From NCBI GenBank assembly GCA_015075305.1, contig JABTUS010000007.1, forward strand, positions 303,818 to 367,817: 64,000 nt of DNA, written 5' to 3'. Position 1 is the first letter of the stretch, and every line of letters begins with the position of its first letter. The translations under genes were made by a program, and so were the position numbers. Positions 7,746 through 16,750 of the stretch are shown piece by piece. The stretch comes from Opitutaceae bacterium (lineage in GTDB: Bacteria; Verrucomicrobiota; Verrucomicrobiia; Opitutales; Opitutaceae). The notes below the pieces were generated by a model. The model was not told the DNA's origin, made no database searches, and saw only the letters and a list, made by a program, of their open reading frames with translations.

Positions 7746-9914
7746 TCAGGTCTGGGAGCCGTAGTATTTCTTGTAACTCCGGTAGTACCGGTAGTTCGTG
7801 TAGTACTCGATCCGCCGCGGTGAGAGCCCGTTCAGCACGATGCCGAGAATCTCATTCTTGCCTTCGCGAAGGGCATTGAAGTACAGCCGGATGTGTTTCC
7901 GGTAGGCGCGGTTGAAACGGCAGACATAGACGATTTCATCGGAACGGCTCGCGATCAGCATGGAGTCGGTGACTGCGCCGAGGGGTGGTGAATCCATGAC
8001 CAGGAGATCAAATTTAGTCTTCAGGCTCTCCAGCAATTTTCCGAAGACCGGATTGTCGAGGAGCTCAGTGGGTGTTTTCGATCGCCCGCCGGAGCAAAGC
8101 AGCCACAGGTTTTCGCCGACCTTCACTATGCCGAGATGGGTGTTGGCCATCGGATCGCCCTCGAGGGATGCGCCGTTCTGAAACCAGGAGATCAGGCCGC
8201 TCTCATTTGATTGCTTGAAATGCCGGTGCAGCATCGGGCGCCTCAGATCACAGTCGATCAGCAGCGTTGCCTTGGCGTGGCGCGCGAAACTTCCGGCGAG
8301 GTTGCAGGCGACCAGTGTCTTGCCTTCGCCCGGGATGGTGGACGTGATCAGGAGGCTCTTGGGGAAGTCGAGTTTCGAGTGGATCTTGACCGAGCTATAG
8401 ATGCTGAGGAATGCCTCCGTGCCTGGCGACTGGTTGTTATCCGTCACCATGGAGTACTTTTCCGAGTCCTTGATCGAGGAGAGTTCCGGAATGATGCCCA
8501 GCAGATTGACCCCTATGAAGGTTTCGACGTCCCATGCGCTCTTGATGCGATCGTCGACCATGCTCAGGCTGAAGGCCACGCCGAGAAAAACGAGCACGAA
8601 GAGCCCGGCGCTGTTGCGCAGGATGCGGTCGAGATTTGGTGCGAAAGGCTTGTCAGGCGGTGTTGCGCGATCGAGCGGGCGCACGGGAAACTTCTGCAGA
8701 TTGCTGCTCGTCGTGACGCCGGTCAGACGGTTGAGAACCTGGGTGTAGTTGTTTGTGGCGACGTCTGCCTGCTTCTTGAGCGTGTCGTAATCGACGGAAA
8801 TGTCCCGCAGGCGAAGCTGCGCCTGCTCCTGCTCGCGAAACTCCCCCTCGAAGGTCTTTTCCTGGGAGCGGATGCGCTCGAGGGTGCTTTCGAGATCCTT
8901 CACCGCCAGGTCGACGGCGCGGTCGAGCTGCTGCTGCGAGATCGCGATGGCGTGCGCGAGCTTGATCATTGTTGGATGCTTTTCCAGGTAGCGCTCCTCG
9001 TAGACCGACCGGTCGCGGATGAGGGAGTTCAACTGGCTGCGAATCGTCGGAATGGAGCCGTGATTGGCGATGAAGGATATCTCCAGGAGGCTGCGGCCTT
9101 CCTTGCGGAACGCCTCCACCTGTGCGTAGAGCTGCTCGTTTGCCAGGCGCTCCTCGCGGATGCGCACGAGAGCCTCGTTAACGCGGCGGAGGCGCTCGGC
9201 GACGATGTTCACGCTGTTGTCGAGGGAGACGAGATTCTTCTCCCTCATGTAGGTGAGGAGCTTGACCTGCGCCTCCTCCGAGCTCTGGCGCAGCTTTTCA
9301 GCGGCGCTCTTGAGCGACTCGACGGCGTAGTCATTGCTTCCTCCGACGCGGTCAAGCAGATCCTGCATGAACTCGTCGACGTAACGGTTGGCGATCAACG
9401 CCGCCGCATTCGGATCGCGGTGGGCGACGGCAACGCTCATCAGGTAGCTGTTGCGGATGGCAGTCGCTGTCAGCGTGCCCAGCGCGGTCTCGGGGCTTGG
9501 CGGCGGCTTGCCTGCGGGGACATCCTGAAGGTAGGGCTTCTGCACCATCGCGAGTTCATCGGGTGTGAGTGATGCCAGGACCCTGTTGCGAATGCGGGCG
9601 CTTTGCAGCGTGAGGAGGTAGGTGTTGACGTCGATTTCACTGGTGACCGTTGGATCGACCACCTGCTGTTCGAGAACGACGCGTTCGGGTTTCTCGAACT
9701 GCATCGTGGCCATCGCTGAATACATGGGCGTCTTGCGCGCCTGGTAGTAGCCGAAACCCAGAGCCACGAGCAGCGCGAGGGGGAGGGAGATCCACAGGCG
9801 TTCGCGGAGAATGATGTAGTAGTCGCGCAGCGTTCGCCGTTCGACGAGAAACTCATCACGGCCGTAGCCCTTCTGGGAGCCCGGGCCATAGGATTTTTGA
9901 GGGGTATCCGCCAT
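7746..9914 (-). CDS. polysaccharide biosynthesis tyrosine autokinase (Wzc-like)
   Basis: A 722-residue inner-membrane co-polymerase and BY-kinase controlling exopolysaccharide chain length and export. Order: first membrane helix at 41-57, Wzz and GNVR-like periplasmic part with long coiled coils (about 200-400), second helix at 435-452, then the cytoplasmic kinase with Walker A STIPGEGKT (525-533), Walker A' LLIDCDLRRP (551-560) and Walker B LLVMDSPP. The tail carries eight tyrosines between 704 and 718, the usual autophosphorylation cluster. The cognate Wza-like gene lies 9 bp upstream on the same strand. Confidence 0.95.
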   Translation of the reverse strand: MADTPQKSYGPGSQKGYGRDEFLVERRTLRDYYIILRERLWISLPLALLVALGFGYYQARKTPMYSAMATMQFEKPERVVLEQQVVDPTVTSEIDVNTYLLTLQSARIRNRVLASLTPDELAMVQKPYLQDVPAGKPPPSPETALGTLTATAIRNSYLMSVAVAHRDPNAAALIANRYVDEFMQDLLDRVGGSNDYAVESLKSAAEKLRQSSEEAQVKLLTYMREKNLVSLDNSVNIVAERLRRVNEALVRIREERLANEQLYAQVEAFRKEGRSLLEISFIANHGSIPTIRSQLNSLIRDRSVYEERYLEKHPTMIKLAHAIAISQQQLDRAVDLAVKDLESTLERIRSQEKTFEGEFREQEQAQLRLRDISVDYDTLKKQADVATNNYTQVLNRLTGVTTSSNLQKFPVRPLDRATPPDKPFAPNLDRILRNSAGLFVLVFLGVAFSLSMVDDRIKSAWDVETFIGVNLLGIIPELSSIKDSEKYSMVTDNNQSPGTEAFLSIYSSVKIHSKLDFPKSLLITSTIPGEGKTLVACNLAGSFARHAKATLLIDCDLRRPMLHRHFKQSNESGLISWFQNGASLEGDPMANTHLGIVKVGENLWLLCSGGRSKTPTELLDNPVFGKLLESLKTKFDLLVMDSPPLGAVTDSMLIASRSDEIVYVCRFNRAYRKHIRLYFNALREGKNEILGIVLNGLSPRRIEYYTNYRYYRSYKKYYGSQT

Positions 9915-9923
9915 GGCTCGAAA

Positions 9924-10574
9924 TCAGATGATTCTTTCGGGTACGTTGACGATGTCGCCGGGAAGCAGGGGAAGCGCGTTCTTCTTAACATCCGCATTGT
10001 CGCGACCCTTGATGAGACTTTCGACGTCGATTGTGTATGTGGACCGTTTTCCATCGGCGGAAACCCGGGTCACGGTGATTTCAGAGCCCTTCGCCGTGTC
10101 GGTCAGCCCGCCGGCCTTGGTCACGAGATCAAGAACCGTCATGGTTGCCTCGATCGGCAGGGAATAGCGTCCGGGTGTGCGCACCTGTCCGTGAATGGAA
10201 ACCTCTCGCGGGGCGTATTCCTCGACATTGATCGTGACCTGCGGATTGCGCAGGTAGCGGCCCTTGATGTAGGCCTCCTCCACTGCCTTCTGGGCCTCGC
10301 CGATGGTGAGTCCCATGACCTTCACTTCGCCCGCCAGGGGAAGGTTCACGCAGCCAAGGGAATCCACGCGGGCGATGATGGAGAGGTCGTCCTCCTGATA
10401 GACGCCGATTCTGAGGCGATCCGTCAGTGCAATCGTGTAGGTGAGCGGCACGGTTCCCGTCGTTGCCGGAAGGCGCTGTGCGGAAAGATTCGAGGAGCCC
10501 GCTGTGCCCATCACAAGGAGCAGCCACAGGCCGGCGCGGAGGAGGGAATGGAGAATGGACTGCGGCGTTTGCAT
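9924..10574 (-). CDS. polysaccharide export protein (Wza-like, Poly_export + SLBB)
   Basis: A 216-residue protein with an N-terminal signal peptide (GLWLLLVMGTAGSSNLSAQ; no clear lipobox Cys), then the Poly_export domain beginning YTIALTDRLRIGVYQEDDLS and an SLBB domain around VSIHGQVRTPGRYSLP. Family members form the outer-membrane or periplasmic export channel for exopolysaccharide. At 216 residues it is shorter than E. coli Wza and has one SLBB repeat. It sits between the autokinase and an outer-membrane barrel protein, 9-13 bp from each, so the three are almost certainly one operon. Confidence 0.92.
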   Translation of the reverse strand: MQTPQSILHSLLRAGLWLLLVMGTAGSSNLSAQRLPATTGTVPLTYTIALTDRLRIGVYQEDDLSIIARVDSLGCVNLPLAGEVKVMGLTIGEAQKAVEEAYIKGRYLRNPQVTINVEEYAPREVSIHGQVRTPGRYSLPIEATMTVLDLVTKAGGLTDTAKGSEITVTRVSADGKRSTYTIDVESLIKGRDNADVKKNALPLLPGDIVNVPERII

Positions 10575-10586
10575 GCTGCGATTGGA

Positions 10587-11726
10587 TCAGAAACGACAAT
10601 TGAGCCCAAGGATGACGGAATCGCGATCGTAGTCAGCTATTGCGACGTTTGACGAGTTTTCTAGATGAGTTGCCGTGAGGGACAGGCTGATCCTGTCGTT
10701 CAGGGTGTATTTGCCGCCTGCGCCGATGCTCGCATACTCGTCTCTTCTTCCCGCGCCGCGGGTGCCGAGGAAGTCATTGATTCCATAGGTGAAGCTTCCA
10801 AAGACGTTCAGCCGCGGATTGACGTTTGTCCTGACCTCCAGGGATCCAATAAACGAATCGTTGCTGATGTCGGTCGAGGTGGTGGAGAAATCCTTTGAGA
10901 TCTGCCCGGTCATGTTCAGGCGACGGGTGAGAGTCCAGGTAACCGCGATGCCGGCGTTGAGACCGGAGAAGTCTTCATTGCGCACGGGACCCCGGGTGTC
11001 GCGAAACTGATAGCCGACGCGGACGATTCCATTGAGTTTCGGCGCGATCCGGCCGGTGATTCCCAGCGTGAATGCGTGATCGTAGGAGGAGGTGTCCAGC
11101 TGGCTGTCGGTCAGGCGCAGGCGATATCCGGCAAACAGGTCATGCTTGGAATCGCGGGCGTAGAGCAGGTCGGCGGCCGCGGTGTAGGTGGCCAGGTCGA
11201 CGAGCAGGGCGTTGTTCGTGAAGTCCTGGAAGTTGTAACCGAGTGAACCGGCTATGGAATAGCGCCGGATCACGGGATAACGCACCTTCACGGCTGCGTC
11301 CGTGTTCCAGGATTCGGCGCGGATGTTGGCTGCAACATCGGCCCGGCTCTCCTTTGAAATGCCGAGTTGAGCCGATCCGGTGGTCCGACCGGATTTTTTC
11401 AACAGCTCGACGGATGCGCGAGGGTTGACATAGTTTTCGTCGCTGTAGTTGAAAAAAGTGCCGACCTCGGCCCCGACCGAGGCGTTGATGCCGATGATGC
11501 CGGCGCGGCGTTCGTATTCGGCTCTGGCGGCCGCGGTGAAGATGGCGTCGGATCTGGCATCCGCGCTTGCGAAGATATTGGAGTCCCAGCCGACCGCAGT
11601 GTTGAGCACGAGGTAGATCTCCTCCCTGCCGTCGTTCCAGCGCAGCAACGCCATCACCGTGGGGGCGGTCAGGCCTAAAAGGAAGAGCGCGCCCAGTACT
11701 GAACGCATGCGACGCAGGGACTTCAT
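10587..11726 (-). CDS. outer-membrane beta-barrel protein of the exopolysaccharide locus
   Basis: A 379-residue secreted protein. The N-terminus has a hydrophobic segment (LGALFLLGLTAPTVMALL), and the rest is made of alternating amphipathic strands such as YTAAADLLYARDSKHDLFAGYRL and LNMTGQISKDFSTTS, ending in the typical barrel signature LNCRF with terminal Phe. It resembles outer-membrane barrels found beside Wza/Wzc genes in Verrucomicrobiota. A role as the outer-membrane exit or anchor for the polymer is inferred from position. Confidence 0.8.
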   Translation of the reverse strand: MKSLRRMRSVLGALFLLGLTAPTVMALLRWNDGREEIYLVLNTAVGWDSNIFASADARSDAIFTAAARAEYERRAGIIGINASVGAEVGTFFNYSDENYVNPRASVELLKKSGRTTGSAQLGISKESRADVAANIRAESWNTDAAVKVRYPVIRRYSIAGSLGYNFQDFTNNALLVDLATYTAAADLLYARDSKHDLFAGYRLRLTDSQLDTSSYDHAFTLGITGRIAPKLNGIVRVGYQFRDTRGPVRNEDFSGLNAGIAVTWTLTRRLNMTGQISKDFSTTSTDISNDSFIGSLEVRTNVNPRLNVFGSFTYGINDFLGTRGAGRRDEYASIGAGGKYTLNDRISLSLTATHLENSSNVAIADYDRDSVILGLNCRF

Positions 11727-11744
11727 GTCAGCACGGCGCGGGGA

Positions 11745-12665
11745 TCATGTCGTTGTTCCGGGCGGTGGCTGTGGAATTTCGGACGGGCTGACGTATGTCG
11801 GAATTTCCGGAAGCGGGGGTATTCCGGGGATCGGGTTTAACCCGCCCTCACCCGGAGGCTCCGTTGTTTCGAATACGGAGATGCCCGGCCGCGTGCGCAG
11901 GCTGGCGCCGGGGGTTCCCTCTTCCGTGTCGAAATACACCGTGTGCCTGGCCATGCAGGCAAATGCCGCCCGGTCTTCCAGGTCGCGCCGCAGCTCCTCG
12001 GGAATGGGTTCGATCACGATGCGGAGCGGATCGCCCAGCCGCCCCTGTCGAATGATGGCGCGCTGATTGGGCTGAAGCACCTGCCCGCTCGCGTCGTCCG
12101 TGCCCAGGCGCGCGGTGACATCCCCTTCGAGCAGGGAGACGGTTGTCCCTGCAACGCTGGTCTGAATCACGACGCGCTTGCCGCGAATCGAGAGAGTGGC
12201 GTGAGGTGTCGTGACCTCGAGAACGCTCCCCGGAAGCATCCTCCCGGTGCAGAGTCCGACGGTTCCGTTGCGCAGCGTGAGGAACATGCGCGAGACGGAA
12301 GGCTCGAGATCGAGGTCGGCGCGGTTGGGTTGAAAAGGCTGCTGCGTGAATCGATCGACCTGCAGGGTTGTGTCGGAATCGAGGAACACGCCGACTCCAT
12401 TGGAAAAGACGATCGTATTGGTGGCTCCGGGCTTGGTCTGGATGATCGTGTCGTCGGCGTCGTAAACCGCCTTCTTCACCATCTCCAGCACGCGCGCGCG
12501 CGAATCGATTTCGACCGAGCCTGCCAATTCGGCGACATAGAGTTTGCCTGCGGGAGCCGATGACCGCGTTTCTGCGCGGCTGGTGAAGCTGCCGATCGAG
12601 AAAAGGCACGCCGTCGCGAGCACGGTGGTCACGAGGGTCCAGCGTGATGGGCAGGACACGATCAT
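11745..12665 (-). CDS. FecR-domain secreted protein
   Basis: Starting at ATG 12665 the product has 306 residues with a signal peptide (LVTTVLATACLFSIGSFTSRA). A FecR-like domain follows: KLYVAELAGSVEI, NTIVFSNGVGVFLDSDTTLQV, a core around VLEVTTPHATLSIRGKRVV and the closing VSLLEGDVTAR. The C-terminal 50 residues are Pro/Gly-rich. A longer reading frame continues upstream but only as antisense to leuS. FecR domains of this exported kind are common in Verrucomicrobiota and are not iron sensors by default. It is the first gene of the export operon, 18 bp before the barrel gene. Confidence 0.8.
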   Translation of the reverse strand: MIVSCPSRWTLVTTVLATACLFSIGSFTSRAETRSSAPAGKLYVAELAGSVEIDSRARVLEMVKKAVYDADDTIIQTKPGATNTIVFSNGVGVFLDSDTTLQVDRFTQQPFQPNRADLDLEPSVSRMFLTLRNGTVGLCTGRMLPGSVLEVTTPHATLSIRGKRVVIQTSVAGTTVSLLEGDVTARLGTDDASGQVLQPNQRAIIRQGRLGDPLRIVIEPIPEELRRDLEDRAAFACMARHTVYFDTEEGTPGASLRTRPGISVFETTEPPGEGGLNPIPGIPPLPEIPTYVSPSEIPQPPPGTTT

Positions 12666-12781
12666 GCGTGAATTAGGCTCAGGCAACTGAAGGGCATCAA
12701 CCAGCAAAGAGTACGGGCTTTTACGCAACCGGTCTCGTCTCGGGTGGGTAATAACCCTCAGAGGGGGGAATCCGTCAACGC

Positions 12782-15373
12782 TTACTCCATGACCAGATTC
12801 AGAATTCTTCCGGGGACGTAGATGGTGCGCTTGATGGTCCGGCCCTCGATGAGGGAGGCAAGCTTGGGCTGACCGCGCAGGATGGCCACAACCGTTTCTT
12901 GGCTGGCCCCGGCGGGGGTGAGCAGTTCCCCGCGGTGCTTGCCGTTGATCTGGAACACCACTTTCTGTTCGGTCGCGATCAGCCTCGCCGGATCGTGGGC
13001 GGGCCACGGGGCGGTGGAGAGCGATTCGGTCCGGCCAAGGCGCGCCCATAGCTCCTCGCCGAGGTGTGGCGCAAACGGTGCGAGCAACTGGACCAGCGTG
13101 AGCACCGCCTCGCGCGTATAGGACGAAGCCTCCTGGAGTGCGTTGGCGTAGATCATCATCTGGGAGATGGCCGTGTTGAATCGCAGCGCTTCGATGTCCT
13201 CGCCCACCTTTCGGATCGTCTCGTGCCGCAGCTTGTCGAGCACGGGCGAGAGCTCCGCCGGGGTGATTTTCTGATTGGGCTGGCCATGCGCCCCAATGGC
13301 GAGGCGCCAGACCTTGTGCAGGAAGCGGTGCACGCCCTCAATGCCGCGTGGGTTCCACGGTTTCATCGCTTCAAGCGGGCCGAGGAACATGAGGTAAAGG
13401 CGCAGACTGTCGGTGCCGTGACTTGCAATGATGGTATCGGGGTTCACCACGTTGCCCCGGCTCTTGGACATCTTCTCACCGTCTTCTCCCAGGATGATTC
13501 CCTGGTGAAAGAGTTTCCTGAAGGGCTCGTTCTGCGGAACAGCCCCGATGTCGAACAGGACCTTGTGCCAGAAACGGGCGTAGAGCAGGTGCAGCACCGC
13601 ATGTTCAGCCCCGCCGACATAGAGATCCGGCACGCCCCAGTAACGCAGTGCTTCCTTCGCGGCAAAGGCCTCGGTGTTCCTGGGGTCGACAAAGCGCAGG
13701 TAATACCAGCAGGAGCCGGCCCACTGCGGCATGGTGTTGGTCTCCCGACGAGCGCGGATCCACGATGTTCCCTCGGGACGCGGTCCACTTGCAGGAACAT
13801 GGCGCCCAGTGGTGACATCGTACCACAACTCCAGCCAGTCCGGAACATTTGCCAGCGGGCTTTCGCCCGTGCCGCTCGGAAGATAGGATTGCACGTCGGG
13901 CAGGGTCAGCGGCAGGATCCTTTCCGGAAGCGGAAGCGCGTACCAGGACGTGCCTGTTGCGGTGTCCCGATAGGTGACAGGTTCGGGCGGCAGACCGCTC
14001 AGGCCGGCGGCCGCGGCGCGATGGTAATCGGCTTCATTGACCCAGAGAATGGGAAACGGCTCCCCCCAGTAGCGCTGGCGAGAGAACAGCCAGTCGCGCA
14101 GCTTGTAGTTGACGGTTGCCCGGCCGCGACCGCGATTCAACAGATCGACGGTGATGCGCCTCTTGGCCTCGCTCCAGTCGAGGCCGTTGTACGGACCGGA
14201 ATTGACCAGTTTCCCGTCGCCCACGAACGGGAGCGTTTCTCGGGCTTCCGGGGAGAGCGAAGCGTCGGAGGGCTCGATCACGCGCACGATGGGCAGCTTG
14301 TACTGGATGGCGAAATCGTAGTCGCGTTCGTCGTGTGCGGGAACCGCCATGATGGCTCCGGTGCCGTAGCCCATCAGGACGTAGTCGGCTATCCAGATGG
14401 GAATGCGCTGGCCGTTGGCCGGGTTGATGGCGTGGGAGCCGGTGAAGACGCCGGATTTTTCCTTGGCCAGATCGGTGCGTTCCAAGTCGCTCTTCGAGGC
14501 GGCCTTCCTGCGGTAGGCCTCCACCGCGGCGCGCTGCTCCGGCGTGGTGAGGCTTTCGACCAGCGGGTGCTCCGGGGCGACCACCATGTAGGTTGCGCCA
14601 TGGAGCGTGTCCGGCCGGGTGGTGAAAACCTTGAGGTCGCCCAGCGAGGCGGGTTCCAGCTCGAAAAGAAGTTCGGCACCCTCGCTGCGGCCGATCCAGG
14701 CCTCCTGCATGCGCTTGGTGGAATCGGGCCAGTCGAGATCCTTGAGGTCGTTCAGAAGGCGCTCGGCGTAGGCGGTGATGCGCAGGACCCATTGACGCAG
14801 GTTGCGGCGCTCGACGGGGAAGTTGCCCACCTCGGAGCGGCCGTCGACGATTTCCTCATTGGCGAGGACCGTGCGCAATTCCGGGCACCACCAGACAGGG
14901 CGCTCGTCGACGTAGGCGAGGCCGCGTTTGAAGAGCTGTAGGAAAATCCACTGCGTCCACTGCACATAGCGCGGATCGGTCGTGTCGATCTCGCGATCCC
15001 AGTCGTAACTGAAGCCCAGCGCCTTGATCTGACGCCGAAAGTTGGCGATGTTGTTCTGCGTATTGCTGGCGGGGTGCGTGCCGGTCTTGACCGCGTGCTG
15101 TTCGGCGGGAAGCCCAAAGGCATCCCAGCCGATCGGATGCAGCACCGAGAAACCCTTTGCACGCTTGTAGCGCGCGATGATGTCGGTGGCTGTGTAGCCT
15201 TCGGGATGTCCGATGTGCAGCCCGGCTCCCGAGGGGTAGGGAAACATGTCGAGTACGTAATACTTCTGCTTCGAAGCGTCTGGCTCTGAGCGAAAGGCTC
15301 GGGTTTGATCCCAGAATGATTGCCAATGCGGCTCGATTTGGAGAAAGTCGTACTCTTTGCAATGCGTAGCCAT
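12782..15373 (-). CDS. leuS: leucyl-tRNA synthetase
   Basis: Class I aminoacyl-tRNA synthetase charging tRNA-Leu. At 863 residues it matches bacterial LeuS. The HIGH motif is at 53-56 within GLHIGHPEGYTATD, the editing domain (CP1) contains FTTRPDTLHGATYMVVAPEH, and the second ATP motif is GEKMSKSRGNVVNPD at about residue 630. The C-terminal domain ends in a hydrophobic VPGRILNLVME. The start at 15373 is back to back with the protease gene on the other strand, so both promoters must lie inside the opposing gene or start regions. Confidence 0.98.
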   Translation of the reverse strand: MATHCKEYDFLQIEPHWQSFWDQTRAFRSEPDASKQKYYVLDMFPYPSGAGLHIGHPEGYTATDIIARYKRAKGFSVLHPIGWDAFGLPAEQHAVKTGTHPASNTQNNIANFRRQIKALGFSYDWDREIDTTDPRYVQWTQWIFLQLFKRGLAYVDERPVWWCPELRTVLANEEIVDGRSEVGNFPVERRNLRQWVLRITAYAERLLNDLKDLDWPDSTKRMQEAWIGRSEGAELLFELEPASLGDLKVFTTRPDTLHGATYMVVAPEHPLVESLTTPEQRAAVEAYRRKAASKSDLERTDLAKEKSGVFTGSHAINPANGQRIPIWIADYVLMGYGTGAIMAVPAHDERDYDFAIQYKLPIVRVIEPSDASLSPEARETLPFVGDGKLVNSGPYNGLDWSEAKRRITVDLLNRGRGRATVNYKLRDWLFSRQRYWGEPFPILWVNEADYHRAAAAGLSGLPPEPVTYRDTATGTSWYALPLPERILPLTLPDVQSYLPSGTGESPLANVPDWLELWYDVTTGRHVPASGPRPEGTSWIRARRETNTMPQWAGSCWYYLRFVDPRNTEAFAAKEALRYWGVPDLYVGGAEHAVLHLLYARFWHKVLFDIGAVPQNEPFRKLFHQGIILGEDGEKMSKSRGNVVNPDTIIASHGTDSLRLYLMFLGPLEAMKPWNPRGIEGVHRFLHKVWRLAIGAHGQPNQKITPAELSPVLDKLRHETIRKVGEDIEALRFNTAISQMMIYANALQEASSYTREAVLTLVQLLAPFAPHLGEELWARLGRTESLSTAPWPAHDPARLIATEQKVVFQINGKHRGELLTPAGASQETVVAILRGQPKLASLIEGRTIKRTIYVPGRILNLVME

Positions 15374-16750
15374 TTGAATGAACGGGCCAGCGTAAATCTT
15401 TCGAGGATTGCGTCAACGACGCTGCGACTGCTGCTCCTGGCAGTGTGTCTGGTCCATGTGGTGCCAGGCGCACGGGCCGCTGGGATGTCCAAGGGCTTCA
15501 ATGACATGCTGAACGCGGTGGTGCGCATTGATGTGCGCGAGGTCTCATACGACAGCGGGGTGAAGCGGTTTTCGGCGGGCGTTGGATCAGGTGTGATCGT
15601 TTCCAAGACCGGGCTGATCCTGACCAATGCGCATGTTGCCAGTCCAAAGTCCATTGAGTTGCTGGTCACGCTTTCCAGCCTTGAGCGCGTGGGGGCGAAA
15701 CTCGTGGGCTGGGATCACTGGACGGACCTGGCGCTGCTGCAACTCGATGTGGACGATGTCGCCCGGAGGAAATTGAAATTCACGCACGCGCTTTTCGGCG
15801 ATTCCGACAAACTCTATCCGGGAGAGGTCGTTTACGCCGTGGGGACGCCGCACGGGCTGACGCGCACGGTGACGCGTGGCATCATTTCAAACAACCGGCG
15901 CTACTTTCAGGACAACACTGGTGTGCGCGGCTATGAAACGGGAGAGTTCAACACCTGGCTCCAGACGGATGCCGCGATTAACCCGGGCAACTCCGGGGGG
16001 CCGCTGGTCACGGAGAAGGGGGCCGTCATCGGCATCACCTCGCGCGGCTATCTCGGGGCCAACAATCTTGGCTTCGCGATTCCTGGAAACATTGCGAGAC
16101 GAGTGGCTGACGGACTGGCCCATGATGGCTCCATCACGAGAAGTTACATTGGAATCGTGCCGCGCGAGCTTCGGGATCTCGAGGGATTCTACGCACTCTC
16201 GCTGAATGAGGGAATGCTGATCAACTCGGTTGATCCCGGCTCGCCGGCCGCGGGCGCCGGACTGCGTGCTGGCGACATCCTGCTGGCGATCGATGGCAAG
16301 CCTGTCGATGGGCGCTTCCCTGAACAGCTTCCGCCCATCCAGAATTCAATCGCCAGCCGGCCCGTTGGCAGCGCGGTCCTGCTGACGATCAAGCGGGGAA
16401 CGGAAACGCGGGACTATTCTGTAGTGACGGAGAAGCTGGAGAGCCAGGTCGGAGAGGAGCTGGCATTCGAGAAGTGGGGAATAACGGTGAGAAAGGTTTC
16501 CAAAACCTATGCGCGCAACCATCAGCTTCCCGACTCCACCGGACTGATCGTGCTGGGAGTTCAGCCCGGGTTCCCAGCCGCAGTCGCGGGTTTGAGCCGC
16601 GGGGCCATCATCACGAGCATCAACCAGCAGAGGATTACTTCGGTCGATGTTGCCCGGAAGATCTATTCCGCCTACGAAGCAAAGCCTGAACCAACGTTGG
16701 TCGAGGCGCAGCGTTATTTCCAGGTTTCCCTTTATATCCTCAAGCCATGA
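15362..16750 (+). CDS. HtrA/DegP-like periplasmic serine protease with two PDZ domains
   Basis: From ATG 15362 the protein has 462 residues, with a signal peptide ending ARAAG at about 41. The trypsin-like domain has the full triad: His91 (LTNAHVAS), Asp122 (TDLALLQLD) and Ser211 (NPGNSGGPL). PDZ1 begins about 255 (LINSVDPGSPAAGAGLRAGD) and PDZ2 about 385 (VLGVQPGFPAAVAGLSRG). Family members degrade misfolded envelope proteins. The start is uncertain: ATG 15362 overlaps the divergent leuS start by 12 bp, and a TTG at 15374 would abut it. The stop overlaps the next gene by 4 bp. Confidence 0.9.
   Translation: MRSHLNERASVNLSRIASTTLRLLLLAVCLVHVVPGARAAGMSKGFNDMLNAVVRIDVREVSYDSGVKRFSAGVGSGVIVSKTGLILTNAHVASPKSIELLVTLSSLERVGAKLVGWDHWTDLALLQLDVDDVARRKLKFTHALFGDSDKLYPGEVVYAVGTPHGLTRTVTRGIISNNRRYFQDNTGVRGYETGEFNTWLQTDAAINPGNSGGPLVTEKGAVIGITSRGYLGANNLGFAIPGNIARRVADGLAHDGSITRSYIGIVPRELRDLEGFYALSLNEGMLINSVDPGSPAAGAGLRAGDILLAIDGKPVDGRFPEQLPPIQNSIASRPVGSAVLLTIKRGTETRDYSVVTEKLESQVGEELAFEKWGITVRKVSKTYARNHQLPDSTGLIVLGVQPGFPAAVAGLSRGAIITSINQQRITSVDVARKIYSAYEAKPEPTLVEAQRYFQVSLYILKP

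Noticed and set aside
8211..9572. Open frame of 453 codons antisense to the tyrosine autokinase
   Set aside because: Repetitive composition, no motifs, and fully inside a convincing kinase gene.
12666..13049. Upstream extension of the FecR-domain gene
   Set aside because: It overlaps the 3' end of leuS in antisense and adds Arg/Pro/His-rich sequence before a perfectly good signal peptide starting at 12665.
13064..14941. Open frame of 625 codons on the plus strand
   Set aside because: It is wholly antisense to leuS, with no domain pattern; it results from high GC and codon bias.
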